Shown in pieces: positions 23,501-38,500 of a stretch of DNA of 64,000 nt (within the stretch, counting starts at the first letter, position 1; every line of letters begins with the position of its first letter). The translations under genes and the position numbers were made by a program. The DNA comes from Diadema setosum (lineage: Eukaryota > Echinodermata > Echinoidea > Diadematoida > Diadematidae). The stretch is from NCBI RefSeq assembly GCF_964275005.1, contig NC_092698.1, positions 21,961,309 to 22,025,308 of the forward strand, read 5' to 3'. The notes beneath the pieces were generated by a model, which was not told the DNA's origin, searched no databases, and worked only from the letters and a program-made list of their open reading frames with translations.

Positions 23501-26500
23501 AAAACTTACTTTCCTCTCTCAACGCCCTTCCTCTGAATTTCGGGGAATCATATACTTGGTAAATAAAAACATCATAAGTATCTCATTGCTGCAATGGCAT
23601 CATCTCCAATTAAGTTTGTACGCTGCTAACTCCCTTCTGGCGATAAACGGACAACCCAAGGACATTGGCCATGAAAGACATATTATGTTTAATATTTTGA
23701 TCTAAATGCAGATCCTGCACCGGAAGAGAAAGTGTTTTAAGTGACTCTTTCCCCCCATGGAGTTATATCCTTTTCCCCTAATTTCTAATGAAAGCTTGTG
23801 ATTGACGTGAGATTAGTGTGTGCTAACATTTAAAGGGGAATGAAGCCCATTCTAGATGTGGACTGAGTGAATTTAGGAATATTAGTAGAACACATCAATG
23901 AAAGTTTGAGGAAAATGGGACAATCCTGTGAAAAGTTTTTCTTTTATAAACTTTCAGTGCAGCCATCCCTTGATGAAAAGACTACCCAGCTTGTGACCTC
24001 AAATATATGGAAAGCAGTATATAGAAAATATAAAGATAATCCTACAAAATGTATTCTTTATGGAAGTACACATTCCCTCAATATATTACTGACATATATG
24101 TTAAGGATGATATCATTCCCCCTGCTTTCTGTAACAGGTAAAATCAAATGCTCTCTCATTTAAACAAGAAAAGTAAAAATAAAATGTTGAATTTTCTTTA
24201 TATTATTTTTGTACATGATCCCTCGAAGTGTCGCCGTCATCTCATCCAGCAATGGCAGCACCAAAACTTTAAAAAATTCATGACTTTTCAATGGATTGTC
24301 AGATTTTACTCAAACTTATATTCTCTCAATTCACATATATTTGGGTTTCATTCTCCTTCTTGTGAATTTGCATCGAGTGATTTACCACTTCTGTCGTGAT
24401 AAGTTTGTTGAATGATGAAATGCGTTTGCCCTGCTCAAAACTAACAAACAGTAGGTCAAAATGAATTTTCACTTTTTTTACATAGCTTAGAAATGTAAGC
24501 TCTAAGCTTTTTACATGAGATGGAACTTGTTAAATAGGTTGGACCATCCTAAAACCCATTTAAAAAGTATTTGATTGAAATAGGAGAGTTAGGAGATACA
24601 TTTTCACATAAAAGGGAGAAGAGAGGATTTACAGATTAGGGTTATTTAGGATTATCTTTATATTTTCTATATACTGTTTTCCATACATGTGAGGTCACAA
24701 GCCCCTGTCTGAAAAAAAAAATATATATTGTTAAAAAAAACTTATCATATCTCAATTTCTGTTTTTTTAAAGCCACCAAATTTTGACAGTAGAAAGAGAA
24801 AATATTTTACTCTCCCTCATGCAGGAAGACAAACTTTAAGAATTTGAGTCAGTCAATCCAGATGACATGTTTTGGTCCATTACAGAGATGCTCTAATCTG
24901 TGACTTTTTGTGGTTTTTTTAGCTGGGCAGTCACAAATCAGTCTATTCAACATGCACCTTCTCATGAAAGTGTTGTGTGGAATATCTTCTATGGATTCTT
25001 CTTTTTCTCTTTGACTGAGAGTCTGAGGTTATAATGCAGTCATACCTCTTCCAAATATGTCAATGACACAGAGTACCACAAAATTATTCAATTCGTAAAC
25101 AGTATTTGCATGGCAGAGGAGGGTTAACCCGTTGAGGACGGACTGATTTTGCCACAACACGCAATTCCCGCAGACATCTGCCCGAGTATACTCGGGACTC
25201 GTCCTCAACGGGGTATTACACATAATGGCCCGTGGTGACAAGACCTCATATCACATTTGGCATAATTTGCCAAAATGAGATATGAGGTCTTGTCACCCCA
25301 GGGACACTATGTATTATGTTAAGATGTCTGCAAATTCAATTTTTGTCGATCAAAAATACTGATCTGGGTTTAAAAACAGAATACTTATTATTGTAATCCA
25401 AAACAGTGTTTTTGCATTATTTGACGTCAACATTGATATCATTTTGCAAAAATGCTATGAAAATGTAAAAAGTTATTTTTTTCCCTCTCTAGAAATACAA
25501 TGTAGGTTTGAGATGATATACAAAATCTTGTCACCCCAGGGACCAACTTAAGGGAAAACAGTGTTCTGTCTGATTACACCCTTTGTTTCATTTCACCTAA
25601 TGTCATTTTCTTGATGAAAAGCTGACAGTGCTGCGGTGTTTAAAAACTCTACATTCATGCTTTAAAGGGACATTCCAGACGATTTTCGTAATTTCACATC
25701 ATGTAGTACATAAATCGACAACTCCATGTGGAATTTATTGTGGTTCTTGAGCAGAGAAACAATACTCTGAAAAACCTTAAACAAATTACACTGAACAAGG
25801 ATGATGACATAGGAGGTTCACATATTTCAGAAATGTAGCAGTGTAATTTCATTACAATACCGCTTGCCTGCGAGTTCATCTGTGTATAATCTATGCATGC
25901 CTTCTTCTTTTGTTCTGCTTCCTTGAGCCCCAACTCATGCATTCTTATGGTGACTCTGCCATGTCATCATCCTTGTTCATTGCAATTTGTTCTTAATTTT
26001 GAAAATATTCCTATTCTTCATCCCAATTATCACATATTGTGAAACTCTGTCCTCAGTATAACGTATTTATAGTTGTTCAAATGTAAAAGTCTGAAAATCA
26101 TCCGGAGGTCTCCTTTAACCCTTTGTGTGCTTTGAGTGCTGATTGGTACAGAAAACCCCTATAGCATTGTACACACTGTCCAAAGTCCCTGTCTCAGAAA
26201 GAGTTATGAACATCAACTTTTTCCTTGTGGCAGTGATGCTAAAAAGAGGGTGCTTTTCTCCGCTACACATTCAGGCACACATGGTATGCTTTCATGTCCC
26301 AGTCAGCTTCTGATATAAAGGTAAAAGCCATCACTTCTGTTATTTGAGGAACAGTTCTCTATGTCATTGAACAAATGCGTTTTACCAGAGGCTCCAATCT
26401 GTATCATAGCACCAGTGCGAAAAGGAAATATGATTTCTGTTTTCTTCTGTTTTTTTTTTTTTGTTTTTTTTCAATGCTCCCACACTACAGGGTGCCAGAT

Positions 26501-29500
26501 GAATTATTAATGTTTTCAGGTTGTCTGTTATGTTGTAAATCCTTCATTCTGCATTCCCTTTAAAAAAAAAAAAAATTGCCTGTGGTGGATCTTCACTACA
26601 TTTGGCCCAGTTATGCTATGTTATGTGTGTAGTATGCACTGATTACTAGATTGCAGGTACCCTCAGGGTAAAGGCCAGAGGTCACTAAAATGTAACTCAC
26701 ACTGCCAATTCTGAGGTGTAACTTCACGTAGGAATATCCATTGTTACTTTTATGTATTAAGAAGTCTTAGATAGTCTTCAAAATAATTGTAGATAAGTAT
26801 TTGCATAAATGGATGGGGTGAAAGGTCAAAGGTCACTATACTTTGATCAAATGTCAAATTTCCTTGCCACAAGTTCTGCGGGAAATGACCAGTTTAGATA
26901 TAGATTGGTAGGTAAGCTTATAGAAGACAGAATTTTTTACTCACTGTCAAGGGGCATAAATAGGGAGAAAAAAAAAATCTTCTTTGTAGGGCAATATTGG
27001 CAAAGTTTGCTAGATAGCAAATGTATCCAAGTAACTGACAATTGTACACATACGATCATATACTGCCCGTCCCTTATATGTACGTCACATCATGCAACAT
27101 TTTTCTCAAAGATACACTTTGAACATATCTTTGGATATATTTTTGGAACTTGAGTTTTTATACCATCAGGAGTTGAATGCCACACTTCAGCATACAATTT
27201 ACTTCATGGATAAGGTTTTCTTACCTCAGGAAGATGGAAATAATGAAGCATTCTTAGTTCCATATGAATAAATATCTGATTCTGAAGTGAAGTAGTCCAG
27301 GCAAGAAGGGGGTAACATTTTTTTGTAGGATAAAAACATGACTATACCATGCCAATACTGAAAAATGGTCAATATTTATGAATTTCAGACTGAAAGATGT
27401 GGGTGTTGTGTAGGCAGAAAAGGTCAAATTTTTAGAAAAAAAAATCATATTGTGTGTGCTTTTATAACTTTTAAATAAGAGTGTATGTCTAGATTTTAAA
27501 TGAATGCTGCACTTTCCACAGATCTATGGAGATGATTGACGAGAGTGGGTGGACAGGTGTGTGTAGTAAACCTGGCGGAGGTGACCGACCTCTCAGAGAG
27601 TTTTTAAACAATGCTGAATCTGATAGTTCGGTCTGAATCTGAGCATTTGGGCTAGATTTTGGTTTGGGTGAATCTGAAAGCTTAGACTGAGTCTGAGTGT
27701 TAGGCTAAATCTGCAGTGAGTTTTTAGGTTGGATCTGAGTGTTTGGGCTAACTTTGGTTTCAGGATGAATCTCAAAGTTAAGAACGAGTATGAGCATTTA
27801 GGTTAAATCTGAGTTTTTTGACTGAATCTTAGATTTTAAAGGGTGTGTGCAGTTCTGGTCGAGGTGAGGATTTAGCTTTTAACGTTTTGCGAGATATTCA
27901 GAAACCACTCTATGAGATGTCAAAGAGCATGCAATTCTAAGGGTTATCAAAAGTTTATTTGATGAAAATTGGTTTTGAAATGGCTGAGATATCAAAAAAC
28001 AAGATGAAACAAAGAGATCCTAATAAAAGGCGTGGCCTGTCGCCTTTTATTATTACCACTTTTTTGGATATCTCAGCCATTTGAAAACCAATTTTCATCA
28101 AATAAACATTGAATCCTTCTTAAAATTACATGCTCTTTCATATTTCATTAGAGGTTTCTCATTATCTCACTTAGGAATGTTCAAAACATGAATCCCCACC
28201 TCAATCAGTACTGAACAGTCCCTTTAGACTGAGTCTGAATGGTTTGTTATCTAAAGATTGAGGCAAAATGTGAACAATTGCGCTTACCCCCTATTCAGAC
28301 GCAAGCCAGTTTATACCAAAACTCGATAAAGAAATGACGTATAAAGAATCATTGTATAGTCGACAGACCGTTCAGACGCTAATTTTGACCATTCCGGAAA
28401 AACATCGTATAGATGTGCAGTTTCTCACTGCGCATGTTGTTATGGTCATGAGTGACAGGTACAAGGTCACCTTTCGTTCTCGCTCCCATTGAGCCCTGCC
28501 CAGTTCAAATACTGTTCTATGGTCGCCGTACATTCAGACGCACAATGAACACGATGGAATGCTGATTCATTATCGAGTTCTAGTTCAAAACGATGCTCTG
28601 ACCGTCGTTTTGCTATACGTTGTTTCGTTAGAGTTCAGACGTATAAATTCATTGTATAGCTATGCCAATTTGGTATGGCTATACCGTTCTAGAATAATTT
28701 TTTTTTTTGCATATGAATGCCCTGTTAGTCTTAACTGCAAAGGCAGAATCTGTGTTTAGGTTGAATCTGAGAGTTTTGATTGAATCTGATTGAATCTGGC
28801 TGAATCTACATTTAGGCTCAATTTACAATTAGACTGAATTTAAGGGTTTATTCTGAATCTCAGAGGTTAAGCAGATTCTAAGAGTTTAAGCTGAGTCTGA
28901 ATATTTTGTCAGAATTTGATTTTAGGCTGAATGTGAGATTTTAGGCTGGAATTTAGAGTGTAACCCGTGTCTAAGTAGTTGCTGCGTTGAGTAACCAGTA
29001 CTCTTCGGCTCTTATAAAATTTACATCCCCAGTTTAAGGCCAGAAGGGAGATAATCCCCAAACTTTGTACAGTCCAATGCCTGAAGTCCTTGTGATTCTA
29101 CCTTATGAAGAATGAGGCGGTCTTCATGATCTTGTTATGCTATTACTTCAATGTCTTGCTGAGGTCATGCTTCAGTGCAGACTGGAGGTAAACAACTGCA
29201 AGTACAGAGAAAAAACTATGGAACCGTCTTTAAAGCCTGTAGGTTGTTGACTGGCCGTTTTTACTACAACACGCATTTCCCATAGACACATGCTTGAGTC
29301 TACTCTGGACTAGTCTGCAACGGGTTAAGCTGTATTTATTGACGTACATGTACCAGCAGTTTCTGTGCCATCACTGTTCATTTTGGCATCAGCCTCCTGA
29401 CCAGATACATCATTTTGCAGGAATGAAAGGAGGAAAGAGAGAAAGACAGTAATCAGGCCCGGTCACACTGCCCAAAAGTTGCGTAAATGCACGAATCACG

Positions 29501-32500
29501 CAAGAAATTTGGTTGTGTGAGCTTGTCCGTTGAGAATTTTCGCCGATTTACGCGATGAAAATCAGCAATGAATTACGCAAGAACTACAGAAAGATCATGC
29601 AAAAATCACTAAAAAACCATGCACTTTCAGCACATAGGCACGCAAAGGCCCCAAATAGGGTTAATTCGTGGTTGTGTGCGATGACTAAGGTCCACGGAAA
29701 ACCACTCATAATCTGCACATTATCACTAATGAACATTTTTGCGAATGATCACTGATATTCCACGCATGTTTCACTCATTGTTCGCATAAGAACTATGCAA
29801 ACTATGCAAAAATTATGTAAAACAGCGCAATACTGCGTAAACTTTTACGCGAAGCCGAGTTTTGAGCTGCTCAAAACCTGGAATCGTATAAAGCGCCGAT
29901 CCGGCGCACATCGGCGGACAACTACGAAGGTTCCACGTCAGACAAACTCATTAAATACGCAAATGGCGCATGTATCGCGTAGGGCTTGAATTTCTTATGT
30001 GATTCATGCGTTAACGCGACTTTTTGGCAGTGTGACCGGGCCTTTAGTACATGCTTGTATAAAAATAATGCACAGGTGAGAGGGTGTTAGTGGAGATGCA
30101 GGGCACTCAAGGGTCTTTGCAGTGGTGTAACATGCAGGAGGCGCAGATGAGTTCATGTTGCACAACCACTGACATCCCGTACTCAATCCTGTGCATTATT
30201 TGCTTTATATTTAAGCGGTTCTATGAACTGCTTTGCATTTACCTTCATGGGTAGATATCAGTCAGCTACACGTCGACCTTGCTTTTGAAAAAAGCCAAGA
30301 TGTCCTGAGAAATGTTCCAATCACACAGGTACTGAACACGATCTTGTTTATGGTAAATAGGTGATTGAGGGCATGCTCGTAACTGATTGAGTGCACATTG
30401 CTGAAGTATGCAATTGGGATGTCATTGAGCGTGATTACAGCAAGCAACAATCACGCCCACATCTCTAAGCAGTCATTAGTACGCGGTCCGTGGTAAAAAC
30501 TTATGCTCACAGGGCATCCTAGGCAAAATGAAAGACTGGTCACATGATTATTGCTCTCAGACAGTCATTTGATTAGGATCCATACATGACCATTTTATAA
30601 TTTAGTTAATGGTGTAACCCATCATCCTCCTTGTTCAATTCATCAGTGCATATTGATAGTAATATGTCATTGATGTCTCTCAAGAAACCAATTTAAATTC
30701 CCTGGTAAGCATAGAATTTTTATTCCCAATTTTTATTCCCAATTAGAGGAGAAGTGATACCATGGTAGTATAATACCATGTCATGGTTGAGTTGACTGTA
30801 ATGAATTAAAGAGTGAAATTAAAGAGTGAAATCATATGAACATCACAGTAATCCCCCATTTTTTTTTTTCTTAAATGGATAAAGAGTAAGAAAGTCGTTG
30901 CATACACAAATAAATTTCCCATGTGAAGGATATTCCTTTTACTTATTAGGTTCATGTCATGAGAAAAAGCTTACATGTTCAGGTCAATGCAATTCAATTT
31001 AATTAAATTTAATTCAATTCATGTATACTTTATTCCAATCCAACAAAAGGTAATACATAATACCAAGTATACATTTGACAAATTATATTGTTTAAGAATT
31101 TGTGATTAATAGTACAAGTCATGAAGTATGATACAAAATATAATACAAATGAAGTTAATGAGAGAAACAACGCATACTTTGCAACATATGCAAATGTGAT
31201 TGTTTCCAGCATCGTTGTTTTGTAAAAACATATGAAAGTTGGATATGTCATAACTTTCTTTATCGGGTATGATTCTGTCAAAACTTTTGCTATTCAGTTC
31301 ATTTGATTTCACTAATTTTACTCAAATTTTAAGTCACATCAAAGGCAGAATTGCATTTTAAGGAGAAAGCTGCTACCAGAAGGTACAAGTCAAATGCAGA
31401 ATTGCATTTTAAGGAGAAAGCTGCTACCAGAAGGTACAACTCTGTTGTCCAGCTCCGTGGTTTCACTCGCCTGCACATGCTTGTCATCCCGCCACTATTT
31501 TGAAGACATTTGAACGATGTCATTTTTCTTATTTCTATTCACCCAATGACCATGTGATCCACCCTCAGAACAGTGATGATTGACAGAGGAGAAAGAGTCC
31601 TCCACGACTCGTTTGGAAGGGCGGAGTATTGGGCAGTAAGTGTCTTAAATCACAGATGGTAAAGACCTGCCCCAGGGGGGCATGGCAAAGATGTGGTTGA
31701 CCAATTCCATGAGTTGAAATATTGCTAATTACATTGTGCAGTGGTTGGTTGTGGTCTGATAAACCTCTCACCTTTGATCCGTTACTTGATGTTTTCACTG
31801 TTGTTTGGATTGATTATTGTACACTTGTTACTTTACTGTGTGTTTTAATCTATTTATTAAATGACAGGTTCACAGAGCACTTTAAGCAGATGTGCATTTA
31901 TGGGCATTATATTAAGAGCACATCATTAACATTATTTATCATGTGCTGTTAACCATCCAGTTAGTGAATGTTTAAGGATTCTCTTAACATGTTTCCCTCT
32001 CTATTCTAACACGAATTTGGTGGTCCTCACCCCATGAAACCTGTTGATGGGCTGTCAGTTGATGGAATACTAATACGCAGCCATGTTTGATTGTGACGAA
32101 TGTCGTGGAGACGAGTACTTTTGATGGATATCAAATTCACTATCTCGACATGTAGATCTCCACTCCCTTTGAAAATGCCTACAAGATCATGTAGGGTATT
32201 TCTGGCATGAGGCAGATCCCACAAATCCAGAGTTTAACTGTTGTTTTTTTTCATTTGGTCAATTCCTGCCAGATTTCATTAAGATCTTTTGGATCCTGTA
32301 GATCATTAGTATAATGAGGTTGACATTTGCCTCACATGGTGGAGTGGAACATCTACCCGCATTTCAGTAAAATATTTGCAGAAATTAAAAAAAGAGAGAG
32401 AGAGACAATATATATAATAGAATAAAAAGACAGAGAGAAAAAAAAAAAAAGCTAGCCATTAAAATGCTCAGAAATCACTGTGCACGTTACCAGAGGAGAT

Positions 32501-35500
32501 TTCATGCCGTCGTCTTGGAATTTCGCTGCGCCTGCTGTCAGCGAGACCTTTAGGAGATACGACATGTCGCTCACTTCAGCCTGGTTTGATTGATTGACAT
32601 GTTTACTTCTTCCATTCATAAAGGGCCCCTAATCATTACGGTTCATTTTCTTTCTGGTCATAACCTGGGGACATCAGCTCAGAATTGAAATGATGCTCTA
32701 CTTTGATTCCTTATATTGAACTGACAATTTCATGAGAATCAAAGTCGAAGTGAAATCTGATGGTTGGATTTCAAGTGTTCTTGCGTTGTTTACAGAAACC
32801 AGCCTGCTAAGCATTAATGTAATTTACTGTGAGTCATGTAATCGTAGCATGAAACCAAATGTTATTCCCTCTGCAAGTGAAGCAAGTACTTAAACATGCC
32901 TTTCATTCACAAATTCAACATGAGGAGTATTTGCAAGATTCTGATAGAACCTGCCAAAATTCATGTCTACATAGAATCTATTTTTAATTTGTGTGTTTAT
33001 TTTCCCCCAACAAATAAGCAATTAGCAAATTATTTAGTCAAGCAAGGATATCTTTATTTTTTGAATAAAATTCAGAAATCAGAATGCGGAACTTAATGTC
33101 GTTATCATTATGTTAGGATAGCATTATTGATTCCACATTATGTACATCCTGATAATTACTGTATATTTAGTAAATTTCATTACTCTCTCCAAGTTACTGT
33201 GACATTTAGTTCTGAACTTCCAACGGAAGTCTTACATCATGGTGTAGACAGTGATCAGAATCTTTTTTTTTTTTAAGTGTTTGTTAGATTTTAACTGAAT
33301 TTATTTTCTGCAGATAACACAAAAATGAGATGCAATTATATGTTTTTCAAAAAGCAAAATGTGTAGAGTACAAACAAGTAATGATACATCATGAAAGAAA
33401 GTAAGAAAATTGTGATGTTTTATGATTACAAGTAAAACTGATGTTCATTCTACAAATTCTAAACTCTGGCCATTTTTCAAGCGGAACTTCTTCATTTTTT
33501 TTTTTTTTTTGTATCATCCCACAATATCCATATTCATTTGGTCATGAAAATGATATTGTTGCATCTTTCCGGCATAATATGCCAGAAATAATTCCCATTT
33601 TTGTATGCCCACAAAAGGTCGGCTTCTGTAATTTTCACACCCATATCTCATGACTGGAAAAAGTAGTAAGTGGTTACTCATCTTTAACCCTTATTTTGTA
33701 TCTTCTATTAAAAGTCATACTTTGTTTCCTGTCTCTTCTCATTTTTTCCTTTCTTTTCTTTTTTTTTTCACATAAACTAAAACATTTACCCAGGTCAGTT
33801 CTGTTAGACCGATGTGAAGAAGTGCTACATGATTACTACGGACAAGTTGAATACTGGAATGTAAGTCATGCATGCGTGGCCAAAAACTACTAGTAGTGTG
33901 TGAGAACATACTTTAGTATTTTGTACAGTTGTCAGACTGTACGTTCTTTCTGCTTTGTGCCATGGTAGTCTTGTCTCAATTCAACACAAAATGAAATGGG
34001 AATCAACATGTAAAGAGTGCAGAAAGGCCATGGAAGTACTGGTACAGGTTTAAAACTTTCCAGAAACCAAACATTTTACATACAGAGCCATAAATGTGAG
34101 AGCTGTTTAAATAAAAACCTAATACAGCAAGTACCTGCCAAAACAATTATTACAGTAACTCCTTTGACAAAATTGTATGACCTCAATGCATGCAGACTGT
34201 CAGCATACAAATTAATTTCAGTAACTGTGTACTTAATTATTTATCTTGAAGTAAATGAATATGAGGAAATTCAAACTGTGAAAGTTTCATCAAGATAGGA
34301 CAGAAACAAAAATATGAATGTTACAAAACTTTATTGTTTCACATGTTTCCATGAAACTGATATCAGATGTAATCATATTAGACATAACATGCAAATTTGG
34401 CGATGTGAAGATATACTTACCTCACTGCTCTTCTTTTGGTTTGCACACATTGAATATTAAAAAGACAATGGTCTTTTCTCAACAATTCAGAAGCTCTATC
34501 CCCCATGGCAAAAAGTCATTGTTGCATCAGCATTTGATTAACTCCAGAATAGTATGATGTGGTGAAAGACTTTTTTCAGTTCATTTAAAAATATGGGAAA
34601 TTAAGTGAAACTTTTTGGACAAGTCAACGAGAGACTTTGTGAGTTAGTAGCATCATTATCTCGTCAAATTTCTGCCCCCACTATGACAGATAACACTGTT
34701 TTATGAAAATTTGCCCAATTTTGAATTGCATGATCTTCTTGATTTTTTGTTTGTTTGATTTTTTGCATGCATGAAATTTGACTTTCAAACTTTTATGTGG
34801 AATTCTAGCAGGTAGCACAAATTCATCTTAATTTGGTTTGATTCAATTCAATTTGATTTGATTGAATTAAATTAAATTAGATTTAATTTGATTTATTTAA
34901 ATTTAACTTCATTTCATTTTTATTTCATTTTCAACAGAATACAATAGTAGTGTAACATTTAATTTACAAAATCAATCCAAGTCATTTTATATAATCAGTA
35001 ATAAAAATAATGTATTCACAGTGTAACCTGTCTAATGCATTTATATATCATAATCTTATTAACTAATTTCTGTGTTAAGCAAGGAGTTCATGCAAGGCCT
35101 GGTACTGTCTTGATGTCATGTTGAAAATAGTGTAAAAAGATGCTCTTTGACATATGTAGAAGTGATCAGTCACACAAGAAATATGTACATCCCCATACTG
35201 AGAAGAATTTGATTTGCCAAATACAAACAGAGATAATCCATTAAAAAAAACAAAACAAAACAGATGAGCCTTCACCGTGTAAAGTACCAGTACAGTACCC
35301 TTCGCTTAATCGGGTAGTATCCATGAGAACATTGTTATTACCTGATTAATCAGTACCCCGTTAAGTGGAGAGTACTGTATGGGCATGGATGGTTGAGATT
35401 TATCATTTGGAATTGGATAATTAGCAAAGCATAACATTACACAAAAGATGGGTACTCAATTTTCAGTCTTGGAGTGACCTACAGTACTTGTCCACAGTAC

Positions 35501-38500
35501 ATCTGATGATATTTCATCTTCTGACTCATTGTGGAATATTATGTAAACTTTGCTTTGTACTTTTGGTTATTTCCCTCCCTCACCAGAAAATCAAAAAATA
35601 AAAGACAAAAACAAACAAACAAAACACCAAAAAAAACAAAAACAAAAACAACAAAACAAAACATAAAGGATTTAACTTCTAGATTGTCTGCCATATTTGT
35701 AACGGTGTTCTTCACATATCCTTTGCTATAAACTAATTATCAGTCTAGATTTCATTGCCGTTTGCATAGGTGTGCGTCCTCGCCAATTTGGCATTGAGTG
35801 CTCGATGCGCACGTGTGTGTAAACGTGATGTAACTCGTGGCATTGTTATGGGTTTACTCACCGTAACATCCTTGCTTGAGTATGTGACTGCTGCGAAACA
35901 GCATACTGACAAACTATAGTGACAATGAGAACTGTATTCATGTTTACTTGAAAAAAGCTGTAACAATGGGAATGTATTCATGCTAACTTTCACTTGAGAA
36001 AAGCTGTACAAAGATTAGAATGCTGTGAAAACTAGGATTAGAATGGCTTAAAAGGGCAGTGCAAAGATTTTGCAGAGAAATTTACTTTAGTGATGATAGA
36101 TATAATGTATCTTTATTAGTTTTATGTTTATATAACATATGCTTATCTTGAAATCTTGATTAGAACTATATCCGTTCACGCAGTTGTGGAAAGTGAATTG
36201 TATGGCTTTTATCAAATGAAAAGTATCTATTTGTTTTGACTGTCTTGCAGCCATTTATGCATGCTGGCTTATTATAAAGTGTGTGTGTATCGCATACTTT
36301 TGGTATGCACTTGCATGTGTGTGTGAATGTTTTGAAGCGTTACTCCTGGTTTTGAACGGGTAAGCCCCTTTGTTCTTTCCAGGCGAGGAGGAGTCTGCGT
36401 TTCGCGAAGCATCTGAGAGACATCGGAGACGAATTTCGTCGGACGTATCTAGACTCGGACGATGAAAGAGACAACACTGAAGTCGTCGACGACTGGAGGG
36501 ATATGCGGGTAGGTGAAAATGGATGCATCTTCTTGAGTATAAAACGGGGGAATAATCATCATAATCCTCTTTCAGCCTGCTTCATAGGTGAGTGGATGGG
36601 TGGGGGAATCCAAACATCATCCTGCAAATCCAATCACTCGGTTGACTAATGCAAGTGATGACTTGCTGTGGCTAGAGATCTTGTTGGTCGGGCGTACAGG
36701 AGGGACAGCCCCCTCGATGAGTGGAGGGGGTTGGTATAGAGGGGATAGTGTGTTTCAATTGAGTGAAATTGGGCATGGTCCTGTTTATGTCGTGGAGGGG
36801 TACTCTGTTTAATGATAGACCGAGGAGCTACTGTGATAATCTCAGAAAATGCTAGAAGTAGGAACAATTTTTATTAACATTTTTTTAATCAAAGTATGTC
36901 TAATTTGTTTTATGTGAATGTCATAATTTCGAGAAATGTATTATTACTTTTTTTTTTTTCATGGAATCCCCTATGATCATACTGATGATAATAATGTTAA
37001 TGGTTATTATTATCATTGTCATCATCATCATCAGTAGGTGGGGTATTATTAAGTATCAGTCGTGCTACCACCATTACTGTAAATTTTCACTCCCACACAT
37101 ATGTTAGCAAGCGTAGCAGCATTTTCTCAACATAATAAATGTGGGGGTGAGGATGTTTTTCCCAGTGTTGCACAATTATTGTATTATTTGACAACTTTAA
37201 AGTAGTGAAAATCTTGAGGTGATACGTGACTGATCAGATGAGATCTAAAATGAGGAGCTGAATCTGTTTCCTACAAATATGAGGTACACTTGGTCATCGA
37301 GTAACTTACCGGTAACCTTAATTAAGAAACCCAAGGCAAGGCTGTGCTGTTACAGTTCCATCAACAAGATTTTTATCAGGGCATCTGATGATTTTCTAAG
37401 GTGAAGTTGATATTCGAGGCCACTTTGCAGTCTGAAGTGCCATTACTACTTTTGTAGTAATTTGACAATTTTAATGAAAACTCAAATGTGTGGGACTTCT
37501 CGGGCAAAATGTCTGCTCTTTTGGTTCACGTAAGCAACCTCAAATGAAAGGATGCCTTGCCGAGTTATTCAGTCCACGTTAGCTCAGTGAAATGAATACA
37601 ATATATCAATGAAAGCTTACTGTAGGTGTGACCTGCCTAGTTTGACATTTAGAAAGAAAACTCACAGGAGAATGTAACCCAAATACATGTGAATCAAGGA
37701 AATGCTGTGATATTAGTAAAACACAGTGAGAATTTAAGAAAAATCAGACAATCCATTTATAAACAGTTAAGATTTGATGCTGCCATCGCTGGAAAAGAAA
37801 ACTAGTTTTCATGCTGCCATCGCTGGATAAGAAAACTACAACACTTTTTGATATCATGTATGGAAAACAAGATAGAGAAAATGAAATGATTTCATTTTTC
37901 TAGCATAATGGAAGAGCACTTGACTTATATGTCTTTCAGAAATCAGGGGAAATGATGTTACCCTAAACATTTGTCAGTGACAAGTCAGTAGTAGATCTAG
38001 CTTTTTGCTAAGGGGGTTTGACCTAATGACGATAAGTCGTGACAAGCAAAAAAGTCCTATTTGTTGGCTGTCACTACTCTCCCATATTCGCCTGACAAGC
38101 GAGAGAGAAAAAAAAAGGAATAATAGTTGGGGGGAGGGTTTAAATTCCTAAACCTCCCCCCCCCCCCCCCCCGTCCCTGCAAGTTGAGGAAATGTGTACT
38201 TTTTGTGTATTCTGCATACCTGTATTCTGTATGTTTTCTTTATAATTATCATTTGCCACACATGACATCACAAACTGTACTTACTCTTCTCATCCAGCAG
38301 CGGCTACACCAAAACTTAAAAAAAGTGTATAACTCTTCGACAGATTGTCTGATTTTCCTCAAAATATCACTTTCTCAGATGTATTCAACTGATATTGTTA
38401 CAGACACCAAATCCTTGTTGGATTTCATTCCCCTTTAAGACTTCTGATGTGTGTGATCAATTGACTTCATCAAAAAGTAAATGAAGGGTCTTGTTCTTTT

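Larger units (their letters stand above)
20791..33793 (+). other. POFUT2 intron 3 (13.0 kb)
   Basis: Holds several TIR elements, a minisatellite and a tandem duplication listed separately. The remaining sequence, notably 20.8-23.8, 26.1-27.6 and 31.5-33.7 kb, is AT-rich, with short overlapping ORFs and nothing I can call a gene. Confidence 0.85.

Noticed and set aside
32027..32224. 65-codon minus-strand ORF in POFUT2 intron 3
   Set aside because: Open and moderately balanced in composition, but no splice sites, motif or homology that I recognise.
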